Assembly (NCBI GenBank): GCA_037178855.1
Contig: JASJZC010000001.1
Span: 1,860,001-1,924,000 of the forward strand
Source of the DNA: Oscheius sp. JU75
Taxonomy: Eukaryota > Nematoda > Chromadorea > Rhabditida > Rhabditidae
Direction: 5' to 3'
DNA: 64,000 nt
Part shown: piece after piece, positions 24,301-35,838 of the stretch
How the letters are laid out: every line of letters starts with the position of its first letter
How positions within the stretch are numbered: the first letter of the stretch is position 1
Made by a program: the position numbers and the translations under genes
The notes under the pieces: model-generated
What the model was told of the DNA's origin: nothing
Database searches by the model: none
What the model saw: only the letters and a program-made list of their open reading frames with translations

Positions 24301-25956
24301 AAAGTTACCACCATTCTCCAGTCCGGTACAAATGTTTTGGATGGGAAGTTTGAGTGTGGAGATGCTCACACCAACTCACATCCATATTTGGCTCTGACTC
24401 TTCCAAGTTGTCGGCTAGCTATTGAACATTAACAGATTACTTTCAGGAGTGAACTAACGGTCTCTATGTATTACTGGATTGGTATATGTCAGAAAACACA
24501 GCAAAAACCTTCCAAGATTTGGTCCCCGAAAAAGTCCTCTCTCTTGTCATCAAAAGTCATCATACAAACAGATGATCACTGTTACTGTCACTTTCTCTGT
24601 ACAATACCCCTGTCTCTATGTCCCAGCTGAAAAGACCAAAGAAGTTTGGTCTCCATTGATATCACACTGAATTGGGTCAGGCAGAGCTCATTGTTAAAGG
24701 AGATGGCTGGTTTCGTACCGTCTTTGGTTTTCGTTTACAAGTTTCCAAAGTGTAGGGAAGAGACTAAAAACAAAAAAAAAAGAAGAAAAAATCGAGGGTT
24801 CCCTTCTCCGAAAGTCTAAACAATGATGGCTGATTCATCCCCGTCTCGTTTACAATTGTCTCCACCCCAAGAAGGAGCCCAAATGTGTCATTTTTGTCTT
24901 ACCTCATCGCTCTCACACATCATCTTGATGAGCTCTGGCACGCCCATATAGTTGACGTCGGTGGAGCCCTCAAATTGGAGGAGACGAACCACAGCTTCCT
25001 TGGTCTTCTGTGCTGGGGCGGTCAGCTGAAAGTTTAGTAAGTTTCTTGGGGGGATAGGGGTAAGTGGGACACTGTGGAATGATAGACCCAGGCAGGAAAA
25101 AGCATACGCGCTTTGGTTTAGGGGGAGAAAACTGGATACTGGGAAGAAAAGTGAGGCGGATCCGATTCGGCTCAGCTATTATTGTCTAGGTAAGAACACT
25201 GATTTATGGGTTTGTCTCTCTGTATTTCCGTAGAAAAGTGTCTGGATTTGGAAATTAAAAAATTACGGCTACCTCAAAGACTGCTCTCCATCCGTATCCG
25301 TCAGCATCTGTCTGTCACTGTCACAGCTATCACTCTGCATACTGTCTAGATCCCGTTACTTCGCACACATTCTTAGCTTTTGACAGAACTTTTCATATGA
25401 AGTGTCAGTTTCTGTCGTATAAGGCCCGGCTTTGACTCTAGGTCAATTTTAGGCATGAGTAGAGGTCTACCGAAGATCTATAACCAAACACAATAAATTT
25501 CGGATTTATTCTGTTGAGACACAGCCTTCTTTCCCCTTTTTTCTACTCACCATATTTGCCTATTAGAATTTATAATGAGTCAGTAACCAACTCTGGTAGC
25601 GTACTTTTTATGAAACAGAGTAACGTCTGATCACCTCATGGGCCTTTTACATTTACTGACGCTGTCTCCGTGGGTCCCATGTACGCCGAAGGTATTATAG
25701 AATCATGCTATACTCACCTTATCCACAATAGTGCTCCTTGTCGGCTGCGTGTCCGAGGTGGACGGTTCGCCAAAGAGAGCCGCCCGAATCCGGCTGATTC
25801 TCGTGTCATTATAAATCCTGTTAGCTTCTGGAATTTCCTCCTATTCCCTTATTAGGTACTGAACTCACCAGCAAAAGAATGATAGTTCATGCCGTCGCGG
25901 CCGTTGTTGTTGTGATGGTGGCCACTGCTGGCTGCCACGATCACATCTCCTGCCAT
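21374..25956 (-). CDS. Beta-catenin (armadillo)
   Basis: Complete 692-aa gene, 11 exons: 25956-25869, 25824-25718, 25025-24903, 23944-23705, 23666-23495, 23454-23290, 22910-22492, 22447-22304, 22265-22020, 21789-21577, 21535-21374; all phases close. The N-terminal part has RISRIRAALFGEP (alpha-catenin-binding-like), then armadillo repeats (DDPNVRRDAAGALSHLSEKK, HYAVTTLRNLLIYIGDVKNQ, SACACGILSNLTCNNIRNKE, AGFTEQLMDALRSEH). The C-terminus WFDTDL is the beta-catenin PDZ-binding end, which settles identity. Beta-catenin links cadherins to alpha-catenin and co-activates Wnt targets. It is shorter than the usual about 780 aa, and the N-terminus (MAGDVIVAASSGHHHNNN) lacks the DSGxxS phosphodegron. 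The frame is open for some codons upstream of the chosen Met and an upstream exon cannot be excluded. Introns 23945-24902 and 25026-25717 hold nothing recognised. Confidence 0.93.
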
Positions 25957-26187
25957 CTTTTTCGGCCTTCTTTTCTCTGTAAATGAGGGGTCTTGGACTG
26001 GTTTTGATCTGTTCGAAGAGACAGAGAGAAAAGGATAGGTTGGTACTTCAGTACGTGAGCAAACAAATTGCATTGTGGCTATAGAAATAGGATGTAATTG
26101 GAGATGTTTGCGTGAAAAAACCTTCAGTATTTTTTCTCTTGAATCTGGCGAAAGAAGCTGAAAAAAAGAAGAAAATTAGAAGATAGA

Positions 26188-27035
26188 ATGGATCCATTTG
26201 CCTACTATTTCACGCGAAAACTTATGCAGGTTCGAAAAACAACAGGGAGATAGTGGTAACAAAAGTTTTTAGTGTTCAAATTCCCGATAATTCCGAAGCG
26301 TTAGCTTAAATGTATGAACATGAAAGCTGATTGCAGGGAAAGCCGATAATTTACGGGGAATTAGAAAGAAAAGCATCCGAGTTCTGTTATAACATCTTGC
26401 TACATCCAAAATGTTCATTTCCAATCTATTTGCCAGCGAATGTGCCTTTGAAAACAGACTATCTGCTAATTTTTAGCGATAAGGCTCAATTTGCTGCGTC
26501 AAAAATGTCTAAGAACTGACGAGTAAAACCAGAAACAGCACAGACACGGTTTTGAGCGATCGACAGAAATTTTAGAAAATCAGATATTTGTTCACTCTTT
26601 TTGCTCTCAAGCACGTTTTTTTGTCTGGTAATGTTTAAGTTCGAGAAAGTGGCAAAGAGTAGCTGCCACCCAAGCTTAGGTAACGACAAAGTCCTGAATA
26701 ACATGATTTTGTGAAGTTTCAAGACAATAAGTGTTAGGAGCGGTCGATTATTTGGAAAAAAATACATTGATCAAAAAATTGGTGAATTCTACAGCTTTAT
26801 AGGCTGGCGTAATGCGCTGCTTGAGGGCTCGAAAGCCTACATTCAAGGAATTTCGATAAAAAAAAGAAGCTATGAGACAGAGCTGTGTAGGCTGAGACAA
26901 CTTTGTGAGTCATCCTCGCTCTCTCCTGGCCAAGTGACCGAAAAGGAGGTGGACGAGATTAGACATGCGAATCGTCAAATAGCGATTACGCTCACAGGGA
27001 GAGACGCGAGGGGGGATGACCTCGACACCGTCTAA
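26188..27035 (+). CDS. Unrecognised gene between beta-catenin and ARMC1
   Basis: Likely coding pieces on the plus strand: 26188-26229 (MDPFAYYFTRKLMQ), 26337 onward (GKPIIYGELERKASEFCYNI, open to a stop at 26517-26519), and a terminal piece from about 26737 to TAA 27033-27035 (GKKYIDQKIGEFYSFIGWRN, then a helical ETELCRLRQL stretch, end ARGDDLDTV). The first join (donor 26230, acceptor 26336) is in phase. The join from the second to the last piece is not resolved, so this could be one gene or two. No domain recognised. It starts about 230 nt from the beta-catenin start in divergent orientation. Confidence 0.45.
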
Positions 27036-27283
27036 GGACATTCGCTAAAAATAATAACACGATTTAACGTGATTTTAACATAAAAATTTAAGAGAAACAG
27101 GTAAAAAATTCATTTAATAGGAGTGGAAGAACAACCGAGACAAAGTAATAAGGTAACCGTAACTTTCAAACAGTTTTTCATATATGTTACACAACGATTT
27201 AAGAGCTTCAAATATACCAGTTTTAGAAATTAATTAGAGACCTTTTGTGGGTAGATCATTAGGAGAAAGAGAGGGTACTGTAA

Positions 27284-28584
27284 CTACCAGAGGAGTCCCT
27301 TGACCAGACTTCCAACTCCGCTGAGCCAGCCGGATTGGGACTGGGCGAATTCGTTCGTCACAACACAGCTGTTGGGGTCGGTAGAATCGATGACGTCGTC
27401 CAGGTAGTCGGGAAGAGCCACTCCCTGAAAAATGACTTATCAGAAGCTCGTACGGGCTGGGGTTTTATCGATTTTTGAGCAGGTTTGCCATATTTCTAGC
27501 TGTTTTAGGTGCTCAGCACACCAGAGATACCGTATTTCTTCTAATATAAGTATCTTGTAATCAACTCGATGCGCTCTTCGGAGAATAGTACCTGATAAGA
27601 AGTTTGTGTTTTGAGTTTTTGAGCAAATATCAGACGATTCAAATTAACAAAACGGGGCACTGACTGTTTTTCTCGATAACCTCCGTAGGCCTGAATAGGT
27701 CTAAAACATACCTCTTTGGCCTGTCTCTCCGAGGCATACATTGGGAAGTGCTCCTCCTCTCCGTCAATCGTAATCACCTGTGAGACCATCTCGACGCCGG
27801 TGTCGAACATAATGTCGGCAATTTCCTGAACCCATTTGTATTCTTCGCTCAAAAACAGGACCCACACTAGCTTCGATGGAAGTGATAGTCCTGATGACAA
27901 CTCGTCTGTTCTCGCGCGTAAAATAGACACTGACGACACCCTTCTTCTTCAGCAGCTTGTATTCCATCTCTGATTTGTGCTCCTAGATCAGTTTTACACA
28001 AAACTGGCAGAAAATGTACCGTAATATCGTCGTCGAAGTCGAAAATCATTTGCTTGCTCTTGCCCATCATGAATTTCTTGTTACGCCGGATGGTGGAGCC
28101 GTCTCCCAAGGCCGAAATAGGATCGGGCTGGCTGAAAATAGTATATCAGCCTGAAAAATAGGAGAGAAACCAACCAAACAGTGATTTTGGCGCCACGAAT
28201 ACGGCTGGAAATGATGAGAAGATTGCGAACGATGGCCGGAGAGAAGTTTCTCTCGGCTGCATTGCCAACAGCGGCCTCAAGATCCGGGATAGCGGCCAGC
28301 TGGATGGCATCTTCCTTGTTTTCCGTCAAAATGAGAAGAATCTGTCATTTATTACGTGGAAAACAAGGAAACAGGCTTCTACCTTTACAATATACGTCAT
28401 AATCGAGCTATTGTCAGTAGTAATGTAGAAGGAGATCGTTTTTAGAAAGGTCGTGTCCTAAATCAGTCTATTTTTGACGTAAGAAAGGCAGAAATACCTT
28501 TAGAACGATAGCACGGCTCGTGGACTTCACGCAGAGCTTGAGATACGATTTGAGAGACGTGATGACAATATCCTGCTCCTGCAT
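27284..28584 (-). CDS. ARMC1: ARMC1, armadillo-repeat mitochondrial protein
   Basis: Seven exons, 28584-28498, 28457-28383, 28341-28175, 28131-28020, 27982-27868, 27842-27712, 27424-27284; phases close to 275 aa (human ARMC1 282). An N-terminal armadillo-like half is followed by an HMA-like segment: RRNKKFMMGKSKQMIFDFDD, KKKGVVSVYFTRENRRVVIR, MFDTGVEMVSQV. The C-terminus VALPDYLDD to SGWLSGVGSLVKGLLW parallels human ELPDYLPED to ASWLSTAANFLSRSFYW. ARMC1 is reported at mitochondria with MIB/MICOS-linked partners and affects mitochondrial distribution. A short open exon 27541-27591 ending in its own stop could be an alternative end. Confidence 0.85.
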
Positions 28585-29007
28585 CGTGCCTCTGAGATTA
28601 ATTTTAAAGTTTCAAATACTGAAAACATTTGGTAAGGAAAAAACCGAAATTCAGGAGAAAATCGAAGAATTATGGCCGTAAATGAGAGCAAATTGGTCAA
28701 GAGCGACCTCTTATGGAGTATCGTAACTCGCCAGCGTCTACACGAAAATGGTTTTAAATCTTTACGCAATCTCGAACGGAAAAATAAAGTTACAGTCTCT
28801 TATCATTTGGCCGTTATTTATTTGTTCCTTCGGCCAATTCCAATGACATTTGTGCCAACTTTCCGTTATTTTTCGCATTTTGCAGCTTCCAGCAGCTGCA
28901 TTTTATTCGGAAAACCACCTGTAATTAGGTGGGTTTCCATTTGGCAGCCTCTTTCCGTGTAAATTCATGCAAAAACAATTTTCAGGCAGCTGCGTCTCTC
29001 CAGCAAG

Positions 29008-29521
29008 ATGAGCGAGGTCGAGAAGGCACAGACAGCTAAACGCGAAGAGGACACCATATTCGGGAAGATTGTTCGCAAGGAGATCCCCGCCAAGATCATC
29101 TACGAGGATGAGCATGTAAGTTATAGTTTTATTCTCATCCTTTTTGGGGGAGGGGGTTACAGCATACAGAATTTTGTAACTATTCCCTCATAGACACCTT
29201 TTTTTTTTCTAGGTGATGGCCTTTCACGACGTCTCGGCCCAGGCCCCTACCCACTTCCTCGTAATTCCGAAGATCCGCATAGCCATGCTGGAGGAGGCAG
29301 CCCCAGAGGTAAACCACCTCTTTTTCAGAAGAAAAGACAATTTTCAGCACGAATCCCTTCTCGGCAAGCTGCTACTTGCCTCGGCCAAAGTAGCCAAGGA
29401 TCTCAATCTGGACGAAGGCTATCGCGTGGTCATCAACAACGGAAAACACGGATGTCAGAGCGTCCATCATCTCCATCTTCACATCCTCGGCGGTCGTCAG
29501 CTCGGATGGCCTCCCGGATAA
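29008..29521 (+). CDS. HINT1: HINT1-like histidine triad hydrolase
   Basis: Exons 29008-29115, 29213-29308, 29348-29521 give 125 aa (HINT1 is 126). [31 protein letters not shown] and the C-terminal [18 protein letters not shown] carry the His-x-His-x-His catalytic triad and the typical WPPG end. HINT proteins are homodimeric purine nucleoside phosphoramidases in cytosol and nucleus. A possible in-frame upstream Met was not found; ATG 29008 gives the normal length. Confidence 0.95.
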
Positions 29522-29539
29522 TTCAGACAAGAAGACGTC

Positions 29540-29952
29540 AAGAGATTTGAATGTAACCACAACCGGTTTCTGTAGTTTGTATTTTGCTTTTCTGGTAAAT
29601 TGGTATCTGTACATGTCTTCTAGAAGCATCTGGCGATTCCTTTCGTACTCGGCTCGACTCGAATGATCCCATTGATCTGAAACTTTTGTGGTTCTCTTTG
29701 GATCGTTGGCTTACCAGGTCGCGTTCGTCAATATCTCCTCGCTTGATTCTCTCCCAGCATTCCTCGGCAGCTTTGATCACCAGCTGAAAATACATTTTGT
29801 TGCTGTTCGTTCTTGTCAAAATCGGTCCGATCTGCGAGCCGAGGTTCTTGTTCAAAATTCCGCCTGTTTTACTCTCTAGCAGAGGGAAAAAAGCAGAAGC
29901 TCCGAGCTTACAAGCTGATACTAGCCAGTAGTTCCGATGTTTCCAAAGTCAT
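29540..29952 (-). CDS. Possible small minus-strand gene (unresolved)
   Basis: Coding-like minus-strand pieces: ATG 29952 (MTLETSELLASIS then a GTAAGC donor) and an exon around 29783-29718 (IKAAEECWERIKRGDIDERD, donor GTAAGC, acceptor TTTTCAG). A downstream stretch reads RAEYERNRQMLLEDMYRYQF in a phase that does not join cleanly. It overlaps the BTB-like piece on the other strand, so at most one of the two is likely real at 29880-29952. Confidence 0.25.
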
Positions 29953-30375
29953 GTTTTCGGACAGTCCAAGGAGGCTGGTGGTTTTTCAGTATACAAAACG
30001 TAATTTAGGCTAAGGAAGATTATATCGAAATCAAAGGTGTTTCGTCTTCAAAAGTCTTCTCGAGCTTATCTAGACTGGATTCACCGTTGGATTTATTGTT
30101 CAATTCAATCGGGTAACCAAAAATTCAAGTTGTTTTAGAAATAGTGTGGTAAGGCATGTTTAGATTTCTCAGCAGATCGAAACAAGATTATGTCCATCTT
30201 GTTATCATCCCCTTGAAATGCAGAAAAAGCTTTGGTGCCCAGCCTGTCATTATACCCTCCCAATAACAATAATCAGCAGGATCCGGTCTACCAACAGCAG
30301 CCTCAAGGTCCGGGATATAAGAGTTACATTCCGCAAGCTCTCGCAGAACACTACGAGGCCAATATGCAGCATTAG
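29881..30375 (+). CDS. BTB-domain-like fragment followed by zinc-ribbon-like piece
   Basis: A plus-strand frame reads GKKQKLRAYKLILASSSDVS, KVMFSDSPRRL, then after a possible 31-nt intron AKEDYIEIKGVSSSKVFSSL, which follows the BTB pattern (AHKxVLAxxSxVFxxMF ... IxIxxVxxxxF). Further on, CPSCYH and WCPACH form a CxxC...CxxC zinc-ribbon-like pair around 30200-30250, in a different phase from the glutamine-rich frame that stops at 30373-30375. Exon joins fail, so this is either a decayed BTB gene or one I have mis-spliced. No upstream start was found. Confidence 0.35.
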
Positions 30376-30400
30376 TCTCTTTTCTAACCAATTACATTCT

Positions 30401-31456
30401 TCAGATTTCTGGAAAACTGTTGGCGAGCTTCTGGCTGTTACTGACCACTTCAACATCATGCCGAAGCTTATCAACTTTTTGGAGGAGATGTTCCAAAGAG
30501 AGATTTGTGGTTTTCCGAACTGTGTCTATTGCCTCAACATGTACATGGTTGCCTTTAAGTACAACATGCTTATCTTAAACCTACATCTTCAACTGCTTTC
30601 TTCTCAGCTCTTCCAATATCCTCCAATTTCATGCTGTTTTCCTCGGCAAATTTCTTGGCTTCTTCAATGAAGACTACTGTTTCCTTCTCTGGGTCTCTAA
30701 AACAGTTTTCATACTACCAAATCTCCGAAATACGTATTCGTAGCCACTAGAGTGAAGTGTACATCGTGCGGGAAGGACCATCTGGTCACGTCGACCCATT
30801 CCTTCAGGTTCTCGAAGGTTCCGCGGCTAAAAAGTCATTGTTTACCTTCAAAAATACCACATCACTTGGTCTTGTCAAAGATCAAGAAGGCAGCAGTGGC
30901 TCCATGGTAGTAGTTTTTGACCAGGGAACGGAAGGAGGCCAGACCTGTAAGATTTCTGCTCTAGAGCCTCTTCAGGTACACGTCTTTTTTAGTGATTTCA
31001 TTGTCGAATGAGTCGTTTTTAGGCTTTTCGATGTTCTGCAAAGGAATATAAAAAGCCGGCAAAGACAATGCTAAATATGGCAAGCTCATTTTTCGAGTAT
31101 CCTACGAACTTGTAGCATTGTTTTCTACGATCTAGAGCATTGTAAAGACGGAATATGACTGTTTAGGAGAAGAAAATTAGGTCAAAGTCAGACTTTCGGG
31201 TTCAAATACTAACAGAGCTGATTGGAACCAGAATTTGGGCTCAAAGATGGTGCTTGGAAATTTGGAACTCACTGGCAGCTTCCCAGAGGTTGATAAGAAT
31301 CGGTTCTCCCGCGATGTACTCTTTCCTTGAACCATACTCGAGTCCTAATTTTACAGGATTCTCCAGGTTGAAGTGTCCTTTGCAGAAGGTCCTCCGGAAG
31401 TGAGACTTGCCAATGTCGCCCATGACGATGAAGTTGAAGGCGCGAGAGTATTCCAT
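30401..31456 (-). CDS. Divergent Rab-like protein lacking GTP-binding motifs
   Basis: Five exons, 31456-31273, 30944-30866, 30826-30734, 30696-30581, 30552-30401; phases close to 207 aa, normal Rab length. Order and fold match Rab2/4/14-type proteins: YSRAFNFIVMGD, LGLEYGSRKEYIAGE, SLASFRSLVKNYYHGATAAF, RGTFENLKEWVDV, FIEEAKKFAEEN. The key motifs are degraded: the P-loop GDxGxGKS is GDIGKS (two residues short), WDTAGQ is WEAAS, and NKxD is NTD. The C-terminus (KLANSFPEI) has no prenylatable cysteine. Intact frame and splice sites suggest a retained pseudo-GTPase rather than a dead copy. It would not be expected to bind GTP or membranes as normal Rabs do. The stop lies 25 nt from the convergent plus-strand stop at 30375. 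Confidence 0.75.
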
Positions 31457-33758
31457 GTCCTGAAGTGAAAAAATTTGTTTGGGAGTCAGGGAGCAGAGGA
31501 TCAAGGCAGGGAAAACAGTGATAAGAGAGGGAGAGCAAGAGACGAGACTAGACTACGAGAGTCTGGTGTTTACAACCAGATACTGGAGGGGTGTTGACAG
31601 TGAGAGTGACAGTGACAGAGAAAGAGAGATAGACCAACCAGTAGGGTCCTTTCTGTTCGGAGACATCTTGGTTTCACCAATTACGTCAGCTGTTAGTGAA
31701 AAACTCTCCAACCCCAACCGGTTATCTAAAGTCGCAACATTGCCAGATCAGGTAAACACTCCTCTGCGCACCCCTACTTCAAAGAGTAGAACCCCATTAG
31801 GAAATTATCGTCTTTTCTCTAAAACAATATTGTGTTAATCGGCACCGCTTATAATTGTCCGTTGCGTGTTCCCAGGTGGTCCACTGGCCTCCTTGAAAAG
31901 GACATGCCGCCGCCGTTTTGTATTCTGCCGCGCTGTCTGTCCCTCTGTCGCAGCTAATGTCTAAATGGGGGTATGGGATCAACACAGAGGGAGGACTTAG
32001 GTTCAGGATATTGGGAAGAGACAACGACCCATCTGTCGACTCTTTTCCTAGTTTGTAATTAGAAGACAGCCGATACGTGTCGTGACCTTCTGGATGCGTT
32101 TGAAATTGAAGCCAATCATTCTAAACGGTTGTCAATGAGACAGAAATAGTGAACGGCATAAAGAGACAAAGAGACAGAGAATAGGCAGTAGAGAAGTAAG
32201 ATGTAAAAACCCTAACCTTTACAAGCTTCGATTCTGATTCGACGTTGACAGTCCGTACTTTGTGTTGAATGTCCTAATTCCTTCCTCATTGACCAATAGT
32301 ATTCGTTTGTCAGATGTTAGATTTTTCCGTCCAATAAGTCCTTTCTTCCAGTAGCGTCTACCAGAAAACTGACGAGATATGACGGGATTAGAAGGATGTT
32401 CTCCAAGTAGCTAAGTTCCTAGGCAAGGTGGGTAGAAAATTTTTTTGGGAAAGTGATGCGAAGTACAAAGGATTTAATGGCTTGAAAGTAGAGTTTTTCT
32501 TGACAAGACTCGACAGGAAAACTATAGATAACCTAATAAAATAACTTGCAACAAGCAAGTTAACAAAAATAGCAATTAATTTTTTTAGTTCTAGACATTT
32601 GAAGTTGGAACATTGACTACCAGTCTCTTACGCTTCTGGCGGAGCGATTCACACTGTCAATGTTCGTTTTGTAGCTCGAACTGTTTCAAACATATCTTGT
32701 CAACTCTAATCTAGAATAACGCTTGACAGGAAAGGGCACAAACATTATCAAATGTTATCTCTTTACTAGTAAAGCGCAATGGTGTCCGTCGGTCCGTGCG
32801 TCATCACGAGAAATAAGCTGGCAAGCCATGACATGTCAAGAATTTTGACAGAGTTGACAAGGCAGTTTTTGAGTAAAATTGGGAATTTAAGCCATTGGAG
32901 AACCGGCACAGCCGCCTGTTGTCAATGCTAACTCAAGACTAAAGGACGGCTGGTCCCAAATTAGAGTTGACATGTGTCGCAGACGGACGCCTTTTCTAGA
33001 CAGTTCACAGGATTCGTCATAGCCAGATTGTTGGAAACAGTTTGAACTCTCTGTACCCCCTCTATTCTTGCGTCACTTGCTGATCCCCCCACGTTTACAG
33101 TACTTAGGCTTCGTATTTCATGGGATAATCCAACGTTTCCCTCCAGGTAATTGCCCCCAAAAATGACAAGGCGAGCAGCTGGGTTCACGGAGCTCTCACT
33201 CTCTACAGGAAGTCTCTCATCAGGCTAATCCGTGTCAGTCACTTGCTAATTGGATCACTGTAGCACCTTTTGTCTCGAGCCCAGTTGGTGGCCTCTGGGT
33301 GCAGAAAGGCGCCGCGTTACGGTAATAAATCGTGCTTGGGAAAGGATAGGATTTACTTGCTGACTCTTCTCTTCAGGACAAAGCTCAGAATAAATATAGA
33401 CAGAAATATGGAAATGTGAGGGGAACAGAGGACACCGAGATTTGGGAAAGAGTTCTCGTGGACTGGCTGATTGCTTCGGAAAGTTAGGCGGCTTCTCCAG
33501 ACCGACGAGGCTTCTGAAAATGTGGTAAATTATTTTATGTGATCTATTACTGTCACTGTACCTACCTTTTTATTTGCAAAAGGCATTCTAGGAATTTCCG
33601 TTAATCAATTATCCAGCCCTCACAAGAAAACAGCTCACATAATTACCCGGACTAGGATTACGGTACAGGGCTCTAGCCTTGCCACATAATTCGGGGGTTC
33701 TGAGCCGGGGGCGGTTGCGTCATCCAGCACCGGGCCTCGACTAACATTACAAATTGTT
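31457..33758. other. Stretch without a firm gene; contains a MITE-like element
   Basis: Purine-rich tracts at 31500-31640, AT-rich sequence, and a minus-strand frame at 33234-32961 that reads PAARLVIFGGNYLEGNVGLS but ends inside repeat sequence at 32970. Acceptor-like sites exist, but no family or consistent gene could be built. No fingers 2 and 3 for the Sp gene were found here on either strand. Confidence 0.4.
32698..32971. mobile_element. MITE-like element with TGTCAACTCTAAT ends
   Basis: The left end has TGTCAACTCTAATCTAGAAT and the right end the inverted ATTAGAGTTGACA, about 270 bp apart with no coding capacity. The same terminal sequence, and the flank GTCTGCGACACATG, occur at the palindrome 50578-50655. 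This points to a non-autonomous transposon family. Confidence 0.6.
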
Positions 33759-35838
33759 CTAATTGGTCCATCTTCCCCGATTGAAGAAAAGGTAACGAAC
33801 CGTGTTGCGATCATTGCTATGCCATCGGAGATGCGCCTTCAGATGACTGCTCTTGTTGTAGACCTTGCCACATCCCCGAATGTGACAGTTGTGAATTCCA
33901 CGCCTCTTCACCGGGATATTGTTTGGGCCTGAAAGAAGTATGAGTGAAGGGCCGATGTGATTAGATCTCACAGGGATGGACCGCATTATCGCCTAGTTGT
34001 ATATTTTGTTAGGTAATAGAGCCAAGGTTACCGGAGCTGTGAGAAGGTTACTTGAGGCTAGGACGAGATTTTATGATAGTAATTGTTTAGTTCGATACAG
34101 GTTTGCAAAATTTAAAAAAATAAGATACATTTTTGGCATCAGGCTTTAGGAAATCCGCTGTAAGTCACTTGTGGCTGCCTTTAAAAAATAAAACGTATTG
34201 TTATAAATACAGAACTTTCAAATTCACACAGTGGTCACGCTGTTGCTCCTTATCTCTCTCACAATAACTGTCAACAGTAATGATGAGCCGTTCCCGAGCC
34301 TTTGACACGGAGCCGCTCTCGATCTTATCATCCCTTCGGCAGGTCTCCTTCTATTCCCATTCTCACAAAATCTTAGCCACCTCTTTAAACGCCGAGCGCT
34401 CGCATAAAATGTCTCTCTTTAGAAAAAGCGGACAGCCAGCCTCGGGTACCCTTCAATTATGGAGACACCTAGAAGAAAGCCATTCCACAGACGACGAGCC
34501 CCCTATTACGGTACCTACCAAGACGTTCCGTTTCCATACAGTTCGGGCACTCGCAATTTCCACGAATGAATTTGCCACCAGCGGGTACAGGTGCTACCGC
34601 GTTAGGAGGAGCTGTAGTTGTTGGACTGACACGAGCAGAAGTCCGTCCAATGCTAAAATTTGTGATTTGATACACCGATAAAAGGAAAGACATACTTTCC
34701 AGCTGACGATCCCGAAGGATTTGTGGCAGCCTGGAGCAGATTAGGAATGCTGTTCAAATAGGGCGTATTCAAGTAGTTGTCCATGCCGTACGCTCCCAGA
34801 GCTTGCCAGTTGGCCGTCTGCGATTGAACTGCTTCCCACCTAAAAACAACATTTTAATTACAGAAAAAGAAAAAGCGTAATTACGTAATCTAGAAAAGGA
34901 GAAAGTTATAGTGCATCAAGAAGAAACAAAATTGAGCGGTCGCGACAAGGTCCTTTCACTGCGCACCGAGTTAGCACCGATGAGCTACAGCAGCTCTGCT
35001 CGGCTTCAAACGTGCACAAATCCATGTGCAGAATTTTATAAACTGTAAGGAGGGGAAGAGAAAACTTTAATGTTTTTGTAGTTTTACTGTATCAAAATCA
35101 ACGCTGACAGAAAACGAATGTGCCGAAGTCAAATCGGATCAGGTGCTAAAACTGATACTTACCAGTTATGATTGTAGTAAGCTGCTGCATACTGCTGGTA
35201 CTGAGCCTCGGCTGCCTTCTCCTTGTTAGCTGACTGAATTTTCTAAGTTTAACCACTTAAACAGTTGAAATGTACCTCGAGACGCTCTTGAACACTCATC
35301 GAACCAGCAGCAGCCAGGCGTTGGCACTGTTCCATTAAACGGTTCAGAGGATTAGTATCGGCCTGAAAGTTATATTTTTTTGTGTGAAAAATGGCTGTTT
35401 TAAATCGGATCAGGTGCTGCAGCTTCAAAAAACGGTGCTGTGTTAAAAGAAGAGTGATAAAGTTTCTGGTTGGAGTTTTACTTCTATCGCTTAAAAATTT
35501 TTAGCCATTCCTAACCGTGTGTTTCTCGGCTCCCGTGCCCCCTAATTTCAAATATTCGGCCCTGGCACGTAAATTAAGGCCTAGAAGAGAGGAGACCTGT
35601 GATTGGGAGAAAGGGGTGGGGAAGATCTAAATACCTGGAAGTTGTTGCCCAGATCAGCTGTGGTATCACTCGTCTTCTCAACCATGATCTGTCGACGACG
35701 GCTACCGGCGGATTTAGACGGCTTCTTGGAGATTGAGACGACCACGCCTCCTCTGTCAGTGGTTACGGTAGCCAGTCGCCCGCCTACTATTGCTGCCATA
35801 AGGAGTGACGTCGGAGAGTCATTAGTAGGTGACAACAT
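33759..35838 (-). CDS. Sp-family transcription factor with Btd box and a single zinc finger
   Basis: Six exons, 35838-35635, 35362-35276, 35233-35163, 34839-34696, 34652-34519, 33928-33759; phases close to 269 aa. N-terminal SPTNDSPTSLLMAAI resembles the Sp box. A Gln/Ala/Asn-rich region (QYQQYAAAYYNHNW) follows, then a buttonhead box (GNCECPNCM) and one C2H2 finger, CHIRGCGKVYNKSSHLKAHLRWH, near-identical to Sp finger 1 (split here as CHIRGCGKVY and NKSSHLKAHLRWH). Normal Sp factors continue TGERPF into fingers 2 and 3; this one reads SNDRNTVRYLFF and stops at TAG 33761-33759. A weak GTTCGT donor after RNT could lead to further exons but none were found. Sp proteins bind GC boxes with all three fingers, so this product may bind DNA poorly. 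Confidence 0.8.
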
